DNA of 64,000 nt from Nitrospira sp. LK70 (GTDB lineage Bacteria > Nitrospirota > Nitrospiria > Nitrospirales > Nitrospiraceae). The stretch spans positions 56,943 through 120,942 of the forward strand of contig PHGD01000001.1 in the NCBI GenBank assembly GCA_011090425.1, read 5' to 3'. The translations under genes and the position numbers were made by a program. Below are positions 54,544-63,066 of the stretch, piece after piece. Numbering within the stretch: the stretch's first letter is position 1; the number at the start of each line of letters is the position of its first letter. The notes beneath the pieces were generated by a model. That model did not search any database. It saw only the letters and a program-made list of their open reading frames with translations, and was not told the DNA's origin.

Positions 54544-54993
54544 ATGGAAATGTCCGACAGTCTGGCCGTATCGGTTTCCGGTTTGGATGCCCAACGACGA
54601 CGGCTCAATGTGATTGCCAGCAATCTTGCGAATGCCCAATCGACCAAGACGCCGACGGGCGGTCCGTACAAACGACGGGATGTCGTCTTTCGTTCGACCG
54701 CGGTCCCAGGCGCATTTCAACAGGCGTTCCGCAAAGTCGGGATCGGACCGGCGGCGCATGCGCTCGAAGGGGTCTCCGTCGCACGCGTGGTGGAAGATTC
54801 CAAGCCTGGGCAGCTGATTTATGATCCCCACCATCCGGACGCCGATCCCAAAGGGTTCGTGCGCCTTCCCAACGTGAATGTCATGGAAGAGATGGTCAAC
54901 ATGATCGGCGCTTCGCGCGCGTACGAAGCCAATGTCCAGGCGATCAATGCGACACGCGCCATGTGGAACAAAGCGCTCGAGATCGGGAGGTGA
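54544..54993 (+). CDS. flgC: flagellar basal-body rod protein FlgC
   Basis: Proximal rod subunit of 149 residues. The rod signature QRRRLNVIASNLANAQSTKT (about 17-36) is followed by PYKRRDVVF, and the C-terminal VNMIGASRAYEANVQAINA motif (about 118-136) is characteristic. Start ATG follows GGAGG (54533-54537) at good distance. The stop codon TGA shares its last base with the fliE start, so the two are translationally coupled. Normal length for the family. Confidence 0.94.
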   Translation: MEMSDSLAVSVSGLDAQRRRLNVIASNLANAQSTKTPTGGPYKRRDVVFRSTAVPGAFQQAFRKVGIGPAAHALEGVSVARVVEDSKPGQLIYDPHHPDADPKGFVRLPNVNVMEEMVNMIGASRAYEANVQAINATRAMWNKALEIGR

Positions 54994-55301
54994 TGATGAG
55001 TCAGATATACGGTCCGACATCCGGTATCGCTCCCATTCCCGATGTGGCTCAGGGGGTCGGGTCAGCCGGGACAGCCGGCGCCTCCGGATTCGTGGATACG
55101 CTCAAGTCCGCGATCGGAAAGGTCAACGACACGCAGCTGGAAGCCGGCCGAACGGTGGAAGCCCTCATGACGGGTGACACGCAGGATATTCACCGGACGA
55201 TGGTGGCGTTGCAGCAGGCGGACGTGTCTTTCCAGTTGATGATGCAAATCAGGAACAAACTGGTGGCGGCTTATGAAGAAATTCAACGGATGCAGGTGTA
55301 A
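54993..55301 (+). CDS. fliE: flagellar hook-basal body protein FliE
   Basis: MS-ring/rod junction protein of 102 residues. The C-terminal block QADVSFQLMMQIRNKLVAAY with EIQRMQV matches the FliE pattern. Two adjacent ATG codons (54993 and 54996) follow GGGAGG at the end of flgC; the first is used here. The longer upstream frame (from 54963) overlaps flgC and is not needed. Thirty-two bases separate it from fliF. Confidence 0.92.
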   Translation: MMSQIYGPTSGIAPIPDVAQGVGSAGTAGASGFVDTLKSAIGKVNDTQLEAGRTVEALMTGDTQDIHRTMVALQQADVSFQLMMQIRNKLVAAYEEIQRMQV

Positions 55302-55333
55302 TCAGTCAGGCGCGATGAAGGGGAGTAGCTAGA

Positions 55334-56899
55334 ATGTTCTCCAAGTTCTCCATTAATCAACGGATGATCATCCTCATCGCTCTGGCGGGATCGGTGGCTG
55401 GCCTCATCGCGCTGGCGCTATGGACGCAGCAACCAGACATGCAGGTGTTGTTCACGAATCTCAGCAGCGAAGACGCCGCCGCCATCATCGATAAGTTGAA
55501 AGAGACGAAGGTACCGTACGAAACAACCGGCGGTGGATCAACGGTCTTGGTCCCGAGCGCGCAGGTCCATGATCTACGACTGCAACTGGCGACCCAAGGG
55601 CTTCCCCACGGAGGAGGAGTCGGGTTCGAGATTTTTGACCGGACGTCGATCGGCATGTCCGAATTCGTACAGAAGCTCAACTATCGACGCGCGTTGCAGG
55701 GCGAGTTGGCCAGAACGATCGCACAGCTGCCGGAGGTCGAACGAGCGCGTGTTCATCTGGCGATTCCGGAACGGCGGCTCTTCGCCCACGAGCAGGAAAA
55801 AGCGCGCGCGTCCGTGATCCTGTCTCTTCGCAACGGACAACAGTTGACTCAGTCGCAGGTGCAAGGAGTCATCCATCTGGTGTCCAGTAGTGTGGAAGGC
55901 CTGCAGGCCCGCGAGGTGACCGTGGTGGATGGGCATGGCCGTATGTTGTCGACGACCATGACGGACGAAACCTCCGGGTTGACCAATGCACAGCTCGACT
56001 ACCAGCGTAGCGTCGAAAAGGACGTGGAAACGCGTATCCAATCGATGGTGGAGCGGATCGTCGGCGTCAACAAGGCCGTGGTGCGCGTGTCCAGCCGGGT
56101 GGATTTTCGAAAGGTCGAGACGACGGAGGAGCGATACGATCCGAACAGTCAGGTGGTGAGGAGCGAACAGCGAGGGCAGGAAAAGGCCAACGGCACCAAC
56201 GGCGTCGGCGGCGGCGTGCCGGGTGTGCAGTCGAACGTGCCGCCGGGAACGGATCAGGAGCCAGCGCAAACCAGTTCAAGCAACAGCCAGACGAAAAATG
56301 AAACGGTCAACTACGAAATCAGTCGAACCGTTTCAAAAATCGTCGAGCCGGTGGGCGTCATTAAACAATTGTCCGTGGCAGTGCTGGTCGATGGGATCTA
56401 TGAGACAGCCAAAACTGGAGATGGACAGTCGGCTGATACTTCGGCTGCCGCGCGCAAATACACCCCACGTTCGGAAGAAGATTTGAAAAGGATTGAGGAG
56501 ATCGTCAAGAAAGCGATGGGCTTTTCGGCCGAGCGGCAGGATCAGGTTCAAGTCGTCAACGTTCAATTCGGTGCGGAACCGGAGGAGGTGCAGAGTACGA
56601 CAGCAGAAGCCACGGCGGAAGGTCCCAAGTCATGGTTGCCGTATCTCCGCTACACGGTCGGCATCCTATTGTTTACAGTGATTCTCTTGTTCGTTGTCCG
56701 TCCGTTGTTGACGATGTTGGGTGCGACGACGGCGCAGACGCAGGCCGAAGCCTCGATAGCTTCGCTGCCGGGCGTGGCCGGAACGGCAGAGGCCTCATTG
56801 GCCGTCGGACCTGACCGAGCGCAGATCATCGACATGGCGAGAAAGAATCCCGACACCACCGCAGTCGTCGTGAAGCAGTGGCTGAAAAACCCCACATAG
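55334..56899 (+). CDS. fliF: flagellar MS-ring protein FliF
   Basis: Membrane ring protein of 521 residues that houses the export gate and anchors the rotor. Transmembrane helices are at about residues 12-29 and 438-460. The periplasmic YscJ/FliF domains lie between, with VLFTNLSSEDAAAIIDKL, VPYETTGGGSTVLVPS and ARVHLAIPERRLF; a Ser/Asn/Gln-rich linker (about 275-320) precedes the second TM segment. The short C-terminal tail (about 490-521, VVVKQWLKN) is the FliG-binding part. Nine bases separate it from fliG. A complete and ordinary member of the family. Confidence 0.95.
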   Translation: MFSKFSINQRMIILIALAGSVAGLIALALWTQQPDMQVLFTNLSSEDAAAIIDKLKETKVPYETTGGGSTVLVPSAQVHDLRLQLATQGLPHGGGVGFEIFDRTSIGMSEFVQKLNYRRALQGELARTIAQLPEVERARVHLAIPERRLFAHEQEKARASVILSLRNGQQLTQSQVQGVIHLVSSSVEGLQAREVTVVDGHGRMLSTTMTDETSGLTNAQLDYQRSVEKDVETRIQSMVERIVGVNKAVVRVSSRVDFRKVETTEERYDPNSQVVRSEQRGQEKANGTNGVGGGVPGVQSNVPPGTDQEPAQTSSSNSQTKNETVNYEISRTVSKIVEPVGVIKQLSVAVLVDGIYETAKTGDGQSADTSAAARKYTPRSEEDLKRIEEIVKKAMGFSAERQDQVQVVNVQFGAEPEEVQSTTAEATAEGPKSWLPYLRYTVGILLFTVILLFVVRPLLTMLGATTAQTQAEASIASLPGVAGTAEASLAVGPDRAQIIDMARKNPDTTAVVVKQWLKNPT

Positions 56900-56908
56900 C
56901 GCATCACC

Positions 56909-57901
56909 ATGCCGAAGAACCTGACGGGTGAGCAGAAGGCGGCCATTCTTCTTCGTGCCATCGGAGAAGAGGCAGCCGCCCAGGTCATGAAGCAACTCGA
57001 CCCCAAAGAAATTAAGCGGTTGGGAAGTTTCATGAACGGCACGGCCCACATTTCACGAGACGAGGAAGACGCGGTCATCTCGGATTTCCGGACCGCCAGC
57101 GCGTCCGGCGAGGTTCAGTTTCAGGGAAAAGAGTTCATCAAGACCGTCCTCATTAAGGCGTTGGGTCCGGAAAAGGCGGCGCGGATCATCGAATCGATGA
57201 CCCGAAAAAGTTATCCGGGGCTGGAGGCGCTGAAATGGGTCGATGTGAAAACGCTTGTCCAAATGCTGAAGGTCGAGCATGCGCAAACGACGGCGGTCAT
57301 TATCGCGCATCTTGAAAGTGATCAAGCAGGGAAAGTGCTTGCAGGGCTTCCGGAATCGATGCGCGGAGACGTGGCGCTTCGGCTTGCCACCATGGAGGAG
57401 GTGCAGCCTGACATCCTGGAAGAACTGAGCCAAAGCATGCAGGAGACGTTGCTGGGGAGTAAGGGCGCTGGTTCACAGAGCATCGGCGGGCCTGAGGTGA
57501 TGGCCGATATTCTCACAAGGATGGATAAGGCCAACGAGGGCGGCATTATGGTCAAGATTGCGGAGAAGAGTCAGCCGTTGGCGGACGCGATCCGGGCGCT
57601 CATGTTCGTTTTCGACGACCTGGTGAAGGTCGATGATCGCGGCCTACAGGAATTGATGAAAGAAATCAGCAAGGACGACCTTCCGTTGGCTCTCCGCGGC
57701 GCCAATCCGGAGGTGAAGGAGAAATTCTTCAAGAACATGTCGAGTCGTGCGGCGGACATGTTGAAAGAAGATATGGAGGCCAAGGGGCCGGTCAGGGTGT
57801 CCGATATCGAGAAAGCCCAACAGAATATCCTGAAAGTCTGCCGAAAACTCGAGGAAGAAGGCCGTATCGTCATCGCAGGCGCCGGAGAGGAGATGCTGTA
57901 G
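56909..57901 (+). CDS. fliG: flagellar motor switch protein FliG
   Basis: Rotor/switch protein of 330 residues on the cytoplasmic face of the MS ring. The N-terminal domain begins LTGEQKAAILLRAIGEEAA, the middle domain has the EHPQ-like LKVEHAQTTAVIIAHLES, and the C-terminal torque domain contains MFVFDDLVKVDDRGLQELMK and the charged residues KFFKNMSSRAADMLKEDME that meet the stator. Its last base is the first base of the next gene (GTG start), so translation is coupled. Full length. Confidence 0.95.
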   Translation: MPKNLTGEQKAAILLRAIGEEAAAQVMKQLDPKEIKRLGSFMNGTAHISRDEEDAVISDFRTASASGEVQFQGKEFIKTVLIKALGPEKAARIIESMTRKSYPGLEALKWVDVKTLVQMLKVEHAQTTAVIIAHLESDQAGKVLAGLPESMRGDVALRLATMEEVQPDILEELSQSMQETLLGSKGAGSQSIGGPEVMADILTRMDKANEGGIMVKIAEKSQPLADAIRALMFVFDDLVKVDDRGLQELMKEISKDDLPLALRGANPEVKEKFFKNMSSRAADMLKEDMEAKGPVRVSDIEKAQQNILKVCRKLEEEGRIVIAGAGEEML

Positions 57902-58926
57902 TGACGGGGATGACCATCCCAACGTCGGCTGTTCCTGATAGACGCGTTCCGCGACGTCAGGGAACGGTCTTGGTCGTTGATGATGACGAGGGGATTCGGA
58001 GTTTGTTCCTCGATCTGTTTCGACCGGAAGGCGTCCCAATTCGGGTCGTGGGTTCGGGACAAGAGGCGCTCTTGATGGTGAAGCAGCTGGTTCCCGCCCT
58101 GCTGATTATCGATGTCTTACTCCCGGGCCAAGATGGAATTGCAGTTCTGGAACAGGCACAGCTGATCGACAGTCGCATGATGGGGATCGTGATGACCGGG
58201 GCAGCCTCGGTCGAACTGGCGATCCGGGCGATGCGGGCCGGCGCCGTCGATTTCTTGATGAAACCGTTTCACCAGGACGCTGTGCTGGCTACTGTGCGCC
58301 GTGCGCTGGAACTCCATCGGCTGCGCAACGAGAGTACGGTGTTGAAGCATGCCGCCGTTCGGTCCGGCGGGGTACGGCTGCAGAGCGTACCATTCCAGAC
58401 ATTCGGGGATGACGGCGCGCCCCGAAGGGATGACGATCAGATGGACTATGAGCGTGGCCTGACAGAGGGCCGGCGACATTCCGAAGCGCAGCGTCAGCAA
58501 GATCTCGCTGTCGTGATCGAGGCCGTCAGAAAGTTTGACGCTGCTCGGTCCGCGCTTCGAGAGACGGTCGAGGAGGAAATCATCGCGCTCGCGCTTCAGG
58601 TTGCGTCCAAAGTACTTCATGAGTCGGCCGAGTCCTGTCGCGAACAGATCGTGATGCAGGTCAAGACGGCACTAAGCGCTGTGCAAGAGGCGAATGGCGT
58701 GGTGATACAAGTGCATCCGGCAGATGCGACCATACTTGAGGAGGTTCGGGCGGAGCTGACAGGAGGGCAGAATGTTGCAGTGAAGCTTACCATCGAGCCG
58801 GTGACTTCTCTCCAGCGAGGTAGCTGTCTTTTGCACACCCCAACGCGATTGGTCGATGCCTCCCTTGATACGCAGTTATTCCGTTTGGGCGATGCCCTGA
58901 GGAACAGGGTTCATCATGAGTCTTAG
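57901..58926 (+). CDS. fliH: receiver domain-FliH fusion protein
   Basis: A 341-residue fusion. Residues about 20-140 form a response-regulator receiver domain with every key residue: acidic pair in VLVVDDDEG, phospho-acceptor Asp in LLIIDVLLPGQDG, Thr in IVMTGAA and Lys in LMKPF. A linker with a basic/acidic helix (about 180-215, QMDYERGLTEGRRHSEAQRQ) leads into the FliH/YscL-like domain (about 215-335), which in the flagellar export apparatus is the FliI ATPase regulator. The gene sits at the exact fliH position, overlaps fliI by 11 bases and starts with GTG overlapping the fliG stop. Phosphorylation control of export is inferred. No separate fliH exists in the operon. Confidence 0.88.
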   Translation: MTGMTIPTSAVPDRRVPRRQGTVLVVDDDEGIRSLFLDLFRPEGVPIRVVGSGQEALLMVKQLVPALLIIDVLLPGQDGIAVLEQAQLIDSRMMGIVMTGAASVELAIRAMRAGAVDFLMKPFHQDAVLATVRRALELHRLRNESTVLKHAAVRSGGVRLQSVPFQTFGDDGAPRRDDDQMDYERGLTEGRRHSEAQRQQDLAVVIEAVRKFDAARSALRETVEEEIIALALQVASKVLHESAESCREQIVMQVKTALSAVQEANGVVIQVHPADATILEEVRAELTGGQNVAVKLTIEPVTSLQRGSCLLHTPTRLVDASLDTQLFRLGDALRNRVHHES

Positions 58927-60223
58927 TAAACGGATCGAGTGCGTCGACCCCATCGAAGTGTCCGGAAGAGTGGCTCAAGCGGTTGGGATCGTCGTGGAAG
59001 GGTATGGGCCCATGACGACTGTCGGAGAGCTTTGCCGAATCACGAGGGAGGTGGCTGGAGGGCCGATTCCTGCCGAAGTGGTGGGATTTCGCGGGGACCG
59101 TGTCCTCCTCATGCCGCTGGGCGACATGCAAGGGATCGGGCCGGGAAGTCGAATTACCATGTCCGGTCAAGTGGCCGATCTCGCCGTCGGACCGGGCGTG
59201 TTGGGGAGAGTGCTGGACGGCTGTGGAAATCCGATGGATGGGAAAGGGGCGCTGATAGCCGCTGAGCGCTACCCCCTGTATGCAGCGGCGCCGAACCCGT
59301 TACAACGACCTCGTCTATGCGCTCCGCTTGATCTGGGAGTCCGTGCGATCAATGGATTTCTGACCTGTGGACGCGGCCAGAAGATGGGCATCTTTTCCGG
59401 TTCCGGGGTCGGGAAAAGTGTGCTGTTGGGGATGATCAGCCGGTACACGAAAGCAGATGTCAATGTCATCGCCCTCATCGGAGAGCGAGGCCGTGAGGTC
59501 AACGAATTTCTTGAGCGCGACCTGGGCGCCGAGGCACTCGGACGTTCAGTGGTGGTGGTAGCGACCTCCGATCAAGCGCCGCTCATACGGCTGCGAGCGG
59601 CGTTGGTGGCGACGACCATCGCGGAATACTTCCGTGATGCGGGGAAACAGGTCTTGTTGTTGATGGATTCACTGACGCGACTTGCCTATAGTCAGAGAGA
59701 GGTTGGTTTGGCGATCGGGGAACCTCCGACGACCAAGGGCTATACCCCCTCTGTATTTACCCTCTTGCCGAAACTCTTGGAACGGGTCGGGACCGGACCA
59801 GGTCCAGGAACCATTACCGGCCTCTATACGGTGCTCGTCGATGGTGATGACCTCACCGATCCCATCGCCGATGCCGCTCGCTCGATCTTGGACGGCCATA
59901 TTGTCTTGTCGCGCACATTGGCCGGGCGCAATCACTTCCCTGCGATTGATCTCCTCCAGAGTACCAGTCGTGTGATGCGGGATATCGTCGGACGGACACA
60001 CTACGATGCCGCCAGGACAGTCCTCGAACTGGTGGCGAGGTATCGCGAATCTGAAGACCTGGTTGTGCTGGGAGCCTACAAGCCGGGGATGAACGCCGCG
60101 CTCGACCGTGCCGTACAAGCACAGGGCGCGATCAATGGTTATTTGCGGCAGGACATCGACCAACCGGCCGGCATGCCTTCATCGGTGCAGCAACTTGAGA
60201 CGCTGGCGAAAGAGGCAGCATGA
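58916..60223 (+). CDS. fliI: flagellum-specific export ATPase FliI
   Basis: Type III export ATPase of 435 residues. N-terminal beta-barrel (about 10-80), then Walker A in FSGSGVGKSVLLG (about 160-172), IGERGREVNEFLE, Walker B LLLMDSLTRLAYSQREVGL, and the conserved GEPPTTKGYTPSVF segment. The C-terminus contains the family Arg finger region. It energises export of rod, hook and filament subunits at the base of the flagellum. It overlaps the preceding gene by 11 bases and fliJ by four bases. Confidence 0.95.
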   Translation: MSLSKRIECVDPIEVSGRVAQAVGIVVEGYGPMTTVGELCRITREVAGGPIPAEVVGFRGDRVLLMPLGDMQGIGPGSRITMSGQVADLAVGPGVLGRVLDGCGNPMDGKGALIAAERYPLYAAAPNPLQRPRLCAPLDLGVRAINGFLTCGRGQKMGIFSGSGVGKSVLLGMISRYTKADVNVIALIGERGREVNEFLERDLGAEALGRSVVVVATSDQAPLIRLRAALVATTIAEYFRDAGKQVLLLMDSLTRLAYSQREVGLAIGEPPTTKGYTPSVFTLLPKLLERVGTGPGPGTITGLYTVLVDGDDLTDPIADAARSILDGHIVLSRTLAGRNHFPAIDLLQSTSRVMRDIVGRTHYDAARTVLELVARYRESEDLVVLGAYKPGMNAALDRAVQAQGAINGYLRQDIDQPAGMPSSVQQLETLAKEAA

Positions 60224-60660
60224 GCCTCGAGTCCTTGCGGAAACTGCGTGCTCGGACCGTCGAACGTCTGATGTTGGAATTGGCGCAGGTCACCCGCACC
60301 CTGGCCCAGAGCGAGGAACGGTGTCGTGACATCGAAGCCCAGATTCAGAAGGATGTCGTCATCTATGACCGGCAATCAGCGCAAGGGCTGACGATCGAGG
60401 CCTGGCTGGAATGGCAGGGGCGTCTAGATTCGCAACAGGCAACGCTACGGCTGGTACGTTGCGAGATCGACCAAGCCGTCGAGGCGTGGCAACAGACCAA
60501 GGCGTTGCTTGTCGAAGCCAGCCAGGAACGCAGGCTTCTTGATGTTGTCGCCGACAAACGCCGCGAGGTGCAGCGAGCCGAGGCAGGGCGTCAGGAACAG
60601 CGGACCACGGATGAAGGGGCGAGCCGTCGGTATTCCGTTCTAAAAGCGAGCAACTCATGA
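60220..60660 (+). CDS. fliJ: flagellar export chaperone/stalk protein FliJ
   Basis: A 146-residue, almost entirely helical protein in the fliJ position. It has long coiled-coil heptads (about 3-50 and 60-120) rich in Leu, Arg and Gln, and no transmembrane segment. FliJ acts as the central stalk of the FliI ring and as a general chaperone. The ATG overlaps the fliI stop by four bases (ATGA). FliJ sequences diverge, so the name rests on length, coiled-coil content and position. Confidence 0.8.
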   Translation: MSLESLRKLRARTVERLMLELAQVTRTLAQSEERCRDIEAQIQKDVVIYDRQSAQGLTIEAWLEWQGRLDSQQATLRLVRCEIDQAVEAWQQTKALLVEASQERRLLDVVADKRREVQRAEAGRQEQRTTDEGASRRYSVLKASNS

Positions 60661-61400
60661 GGGCAGGATCCATCAAGGGCTGGACGCAGTATTTCCGTCT
60701 CGGCGGCCTTGGGCTGGCGGCGAGAACGGTGCCGGGGATAAACCGGCATGCCCAGCTTTGGACGATGATTGCCGGGATTGTCGGTTCGACGATGCTTTTT
60801 TGGATCATGGTGCAACTGGGACAAGCCTCCTCCGAACCGAAATACAAGACACAACCGGTGACGACGAATGAACTGAAGCAGAGGGCGCCTCCACAATCGC
60901 AGGATGCGGAGGGCCCAAGCGCAGAATCCGACGACAACGATATTAAGCTGTTTGCCCCGCCTGCGACGCAAGGACCGGCGATCGATGTTCCGCGTGAAGT
61001 ACTCGAGATGCTGGACCAGCGCAAACGCGATCTTGACCGGCGCGAGCAATCGATTCGCCAGAACGAAGAACGGCTCATGATCGTAAGGGGGCAGGTTGAG
61101 GAACTGCTGGATCAGAACGAAGCGTTGGAGAAGCGGATGCAGGACGTACAGGCGAAAGAGGACGGGCCACGAGCCAAGGAGAAAGAACGTATGGTCCAGG
61201 AGCAACGGACGCGACTCGCCAAAATATACGAATCCATGCCGCCCGAGGACGCCGCCTCGCGCCTCGAACGTATGCCGGATCGGAAAGCCATCGAAATCCT
61301 CAGACTGGTGAAAGCCAAGACCGCCGGGGCGATTCTCGCTCAGGTCAAAACCGACCGAGCCGCGAAACTCACCGAGCAACTGCTGGCACAAACGCCGTAG
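60657..61400 (+). CDS. MotE-like flagellar protein (MgtE-N-type C-terminal domain)
   Basis: A 247-residue single-pass membrane protein. A transmembrane segment (about 36-56, WTMIAGIVGSTMLFWIMVQL) is followed by a long Gln/Glu/Arg-rich coiled coil (about 115-180) and a C-terminal domain (about 182-245) with LAKIYESMPPEDAASRLERM and AGAILAQVKTDRAAKLTEQL, the MotE/MgtE-N pattern that chaperones the stator in flagellated bacteria. It overlaps fliJ by four bases and is the last flagellar gene present. The usual fliK-flgD-flgE continuation is missing directly after it. Confidence 0.75.
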   Translation: MRAGSIKGWTQYFRLGGLGLAARTVPGINRHAQLWTMIAGIVGSTMLFWIMVQLGQASSEPKYKTQPVTTNELKQRAPPQSQDAEGPSAESDDNDIKLFAPPATQGPAIDVPREVLEMLDQRKRDLDRREQSIRQNEERLMIVRGQVEELLDQNEALEKRMQDVQAKEDGPRAKEKERMVQEQRTRLAKIYESMPPEDAASRLERMPDRKAIEILRLVKAKTAGAILAQVKTDRAAKLTEQLLAQTP

Positions 61401-61489
61401 CGGCTGGCGGCACGACGGGTGTTGGCGTCTTGAGTGGCAAGAGCGAATCTGCGCGCACGATTCAAAATCCGACCCAAACTTCTTCTTTC

Positions 61490-61573
61490 AAGGACGTCAG
61501 CACCACGATGATTTACACCCATGTTCTGATCAAGGGAGGTCACGGAGTCAGGAGTCCAATCGATGGTCTGTAA
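61490..61573 (+). pseudogene. integron-type tyrosine integrase 3'-end fragment
   Basis: In frame, the bases encode KDVSTTMIYTHVLIKGGHG and VRSPIDGL up to a TAA at 61571. This is the end of IntI-type integrases, where the pattern DVSTTMIYTHVL-x-x-GG-x-GVRSPLD contains the nucleophilic Tyr. Upstream codons do not fit the family, so about 28 residues survive of some 320. It lies 90 bases after motE, at the exact point where the flagellar operon gives way to accessory genes. Confidence 0.78.
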
Positions 61574-61664
61574 ACCGGTTTATCCAGTCTGCGTAAGACG
61601 ACAACCTGAGAAAGATGTTGGATCGAAACATACGTCAAGTCAATGAGTTAGGAGAGATACCCAA

Positions 61665-61690
61665 TGTCTGCCTGCCGGGATAGGCAGACA
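61665..61690. repeat. exact 9-bp hairpin, 8-base loop
   Basis: TGTCTGCCT (61665-61673) pairs with AGGCAGACA (61682-61690) around a GCCGGGAT loop. It is not followed by a T-run on the + strand. It looks like a REP-type or palindromic mobile stem rather than a terminator, and sits about 75 bases before the Mrr-like gene. Confidence 0.5.
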
Positions 61691-61764
61691 CGGTACAGTC
61701 TACCTCTGCGGGATTATACAGACCCTCTAAACATTGTTAGCCGTCAACAACAGAAGAACCAAAT

Positions 61765-62673
61765 ATGGCGATACCTGATTACCAGTCAATTATGCTTCCC
61801 TTGCTCCGCTTTGCTGCGGATGGAAACGAACATTCCCTCCGGGAAGCTATCGAGGGCTTGTCCCGAAAGTTCGGGCTTACGGACGCTGAAAAGAAAGAAA
61901 TGCTGCCGAGTGGCCAGCAACCAAGGTTCGACAACCGTGTCGCCTGGGCGCGCTCTTATATGAGTAAGGCGGCCTTGTTGGAGGCCACGCGGCGCGGACA
62001 CTTCCGCATCACCCAGAGAGGACGGGAAGTCCTGTCCAAGAATCCATCCGAAATCAATGTGAAGTTCTTGGAGCAATTCCCTGAGTTCGTCGAGTTCAGG
62101 GCAAAACACCGAGAGCGGGAAGAAACCACAGAAATCGCTGAAACAGAAACCTTGCAAACACCTGGTGAGCTTCTGGAAACCGCGTACCAGAAACTGCGCG
62201 AAGACCTCTCCGCCGAGCTTCTGAAATTCGTAAGAGAATGTTCCCCGTCTTTCTTCGAGCGCCTCGTCATCGACGTACTGGTGAAAATGGGCTATGGCGG
62301 CTCCCGGAAAGAAGCTGGTAAAGCCATCGGACGCAGCGGAGACGAAGGCATAGACGGCATTATTAACGAAGATCGCCTTGGCCTCGATGTCATCTACATT
62401 CAGGCCAAGCGGTGGCAGGCTACGATCGGACGCCCTGAAATTCAAAAATTTGCGGGTGCTCTACAGGGGCACCGCGCAAAGAAGGGAATCTTTATCACCA
62501 CCTCCGACTTCAGTCGCGAAGCCGAAGATTATGTGGCAAAAATCGATTCAAAGATCGTGCTCATAGACGGCGAGCAACTGGCCCAGCTCATGATTGACCA
62601 TAATGTTGGGGTTACCCCCGTCACTTCGTATGAAACGAAGAAAATCGACAGCGACTACTTTATTGAAGGTTAA
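61765..62673 (+). CDS. mrr: Mrr-like type IV restriction endonuclease
   Basis: A 302-residue defence nuclease. The N-terminal Mrr winged-helix domain (about 1-95: YQSIMLPLLRFAADGNEHSL, then WARSYMSKAALLEATRRGHF RIT) recognises DNA, and the C-terminal PD-(D/E)xK-type Mrr catalytic domain (about 165-290) contains FFERLVIDVLVKMGYGGSR, GDEGIDGII (Asp), VIYIQAKRW (Gln-x-Lys) and FITTSDFSREA. Mrr cuts methylated DNA; here the presence of a methylase at the window start is interesting but distant. Start ATG is used although it lacks a clear Shine-Dalgarno. It is the first intact gene after the flagellar operon. Confidence 0.92.
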   Translation: MAIPDYQSIMLPLLRFAADGNEHSLREAIEGLSRKFGLTDAEKKEMLPSGQQPRFDNRVAWARSYMSKAALLEATRRGHFRITQRGREVLSKNPSEINVKFLEQFPEFVEFRAKHREREETTEIAETETLQTPGELLETAYQKLREDLSAELLKFVRECSPSFFERLVIDVLVKMGYGGSRKEAGKAIGRSGDEGIDGIINEDRLGLDVIYIQAKRWQATIGRPEIQKFAGALQGHRAKKGIFITTSDFSREAEDYVAKIDSKIVLIDGEQLAQLMIDHNVGVTPVTSYETKKIDSDYFIEG

Positions 62674-62871
62674 AACGGCTAATGTGAGTGAAAATTAGTA
62701 GGGTCGGATCTTGAATCGTGCATGACGTTGGAGAACAGACTCGATCCTGCCATTCAATACTCCGGCAACCGTCGCCAAGCTGCCGCGTTGCCGTTTCCTC
62801 CATTGTGCTCCGCGTGGCTGGCTTGACGCTGTCGGACAGATTTTAGCACTCTGTCGGATAGGAGGTTGTGC

Positions 62872-63066
62872 ATGGCGCTCATTCGAGTTTCCGCCAGAGT
62901 AAATCCCATACAACTTCGACGAGCTCAAAAAGCGCTCGGTGCCAAGACGACGAGCGAAACGCTGCAGCGCGCCTTGGATTTGGTCACGGAAAAAGCCGCG
63001 CATGATCGCATCATCCAGCGCTATAGCGGTGTGGGCAATCCGGATGCCTTCGGCGAAGACCACTAA
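62872..63066 (+). CDS. VapB-like antitoxin
   Basis: A 64-residue DNA-binding-type antitoxin. The ATG at 62872 follows GGAGG at good distance, deciding the start. The sequence (VNPIQLRRAQKALGAKTTSE, then TLQRALDLVTEKAAHDRII) has the short ribbon-helix-helix-like or AbrB-like N-terminus and helical C-terminus seen in type II antitoxins that pair with PIN toxins. It overlaps the PIN-domain gene by 23 bases. It would neutralise the toxin and repress the pair. Confidence 0.7.
   Translation: MALIRVSARVNPIQLRRAQKALGAKTTSETLQRALDLVTEKAAHDRIIQRYSGVGNPDAFGEDH

Larger units (their letters stand above)
61401..61764. other. junction after motE: integrase remnant, hairpin and leader
   Basis: About 360 bases without an intact gene. 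It contains the integron-type integrase 3' end (61490-61573) and an exact 9-bp hairpin (61665-61690), and then leads to the Mrr-like gene. A GTTAGCC motif near 61738-61744 is only a partial match to an attC core. Confidence 0.55.

Noticed and set aside
61738..61744. GTTAGCC as an attC core site before the Mrr gene
   Set aside because: It breaks the GTTRRRY consensus and no complementary RYYYAAC partner was found; only a possible hint beside the integrase fragment.
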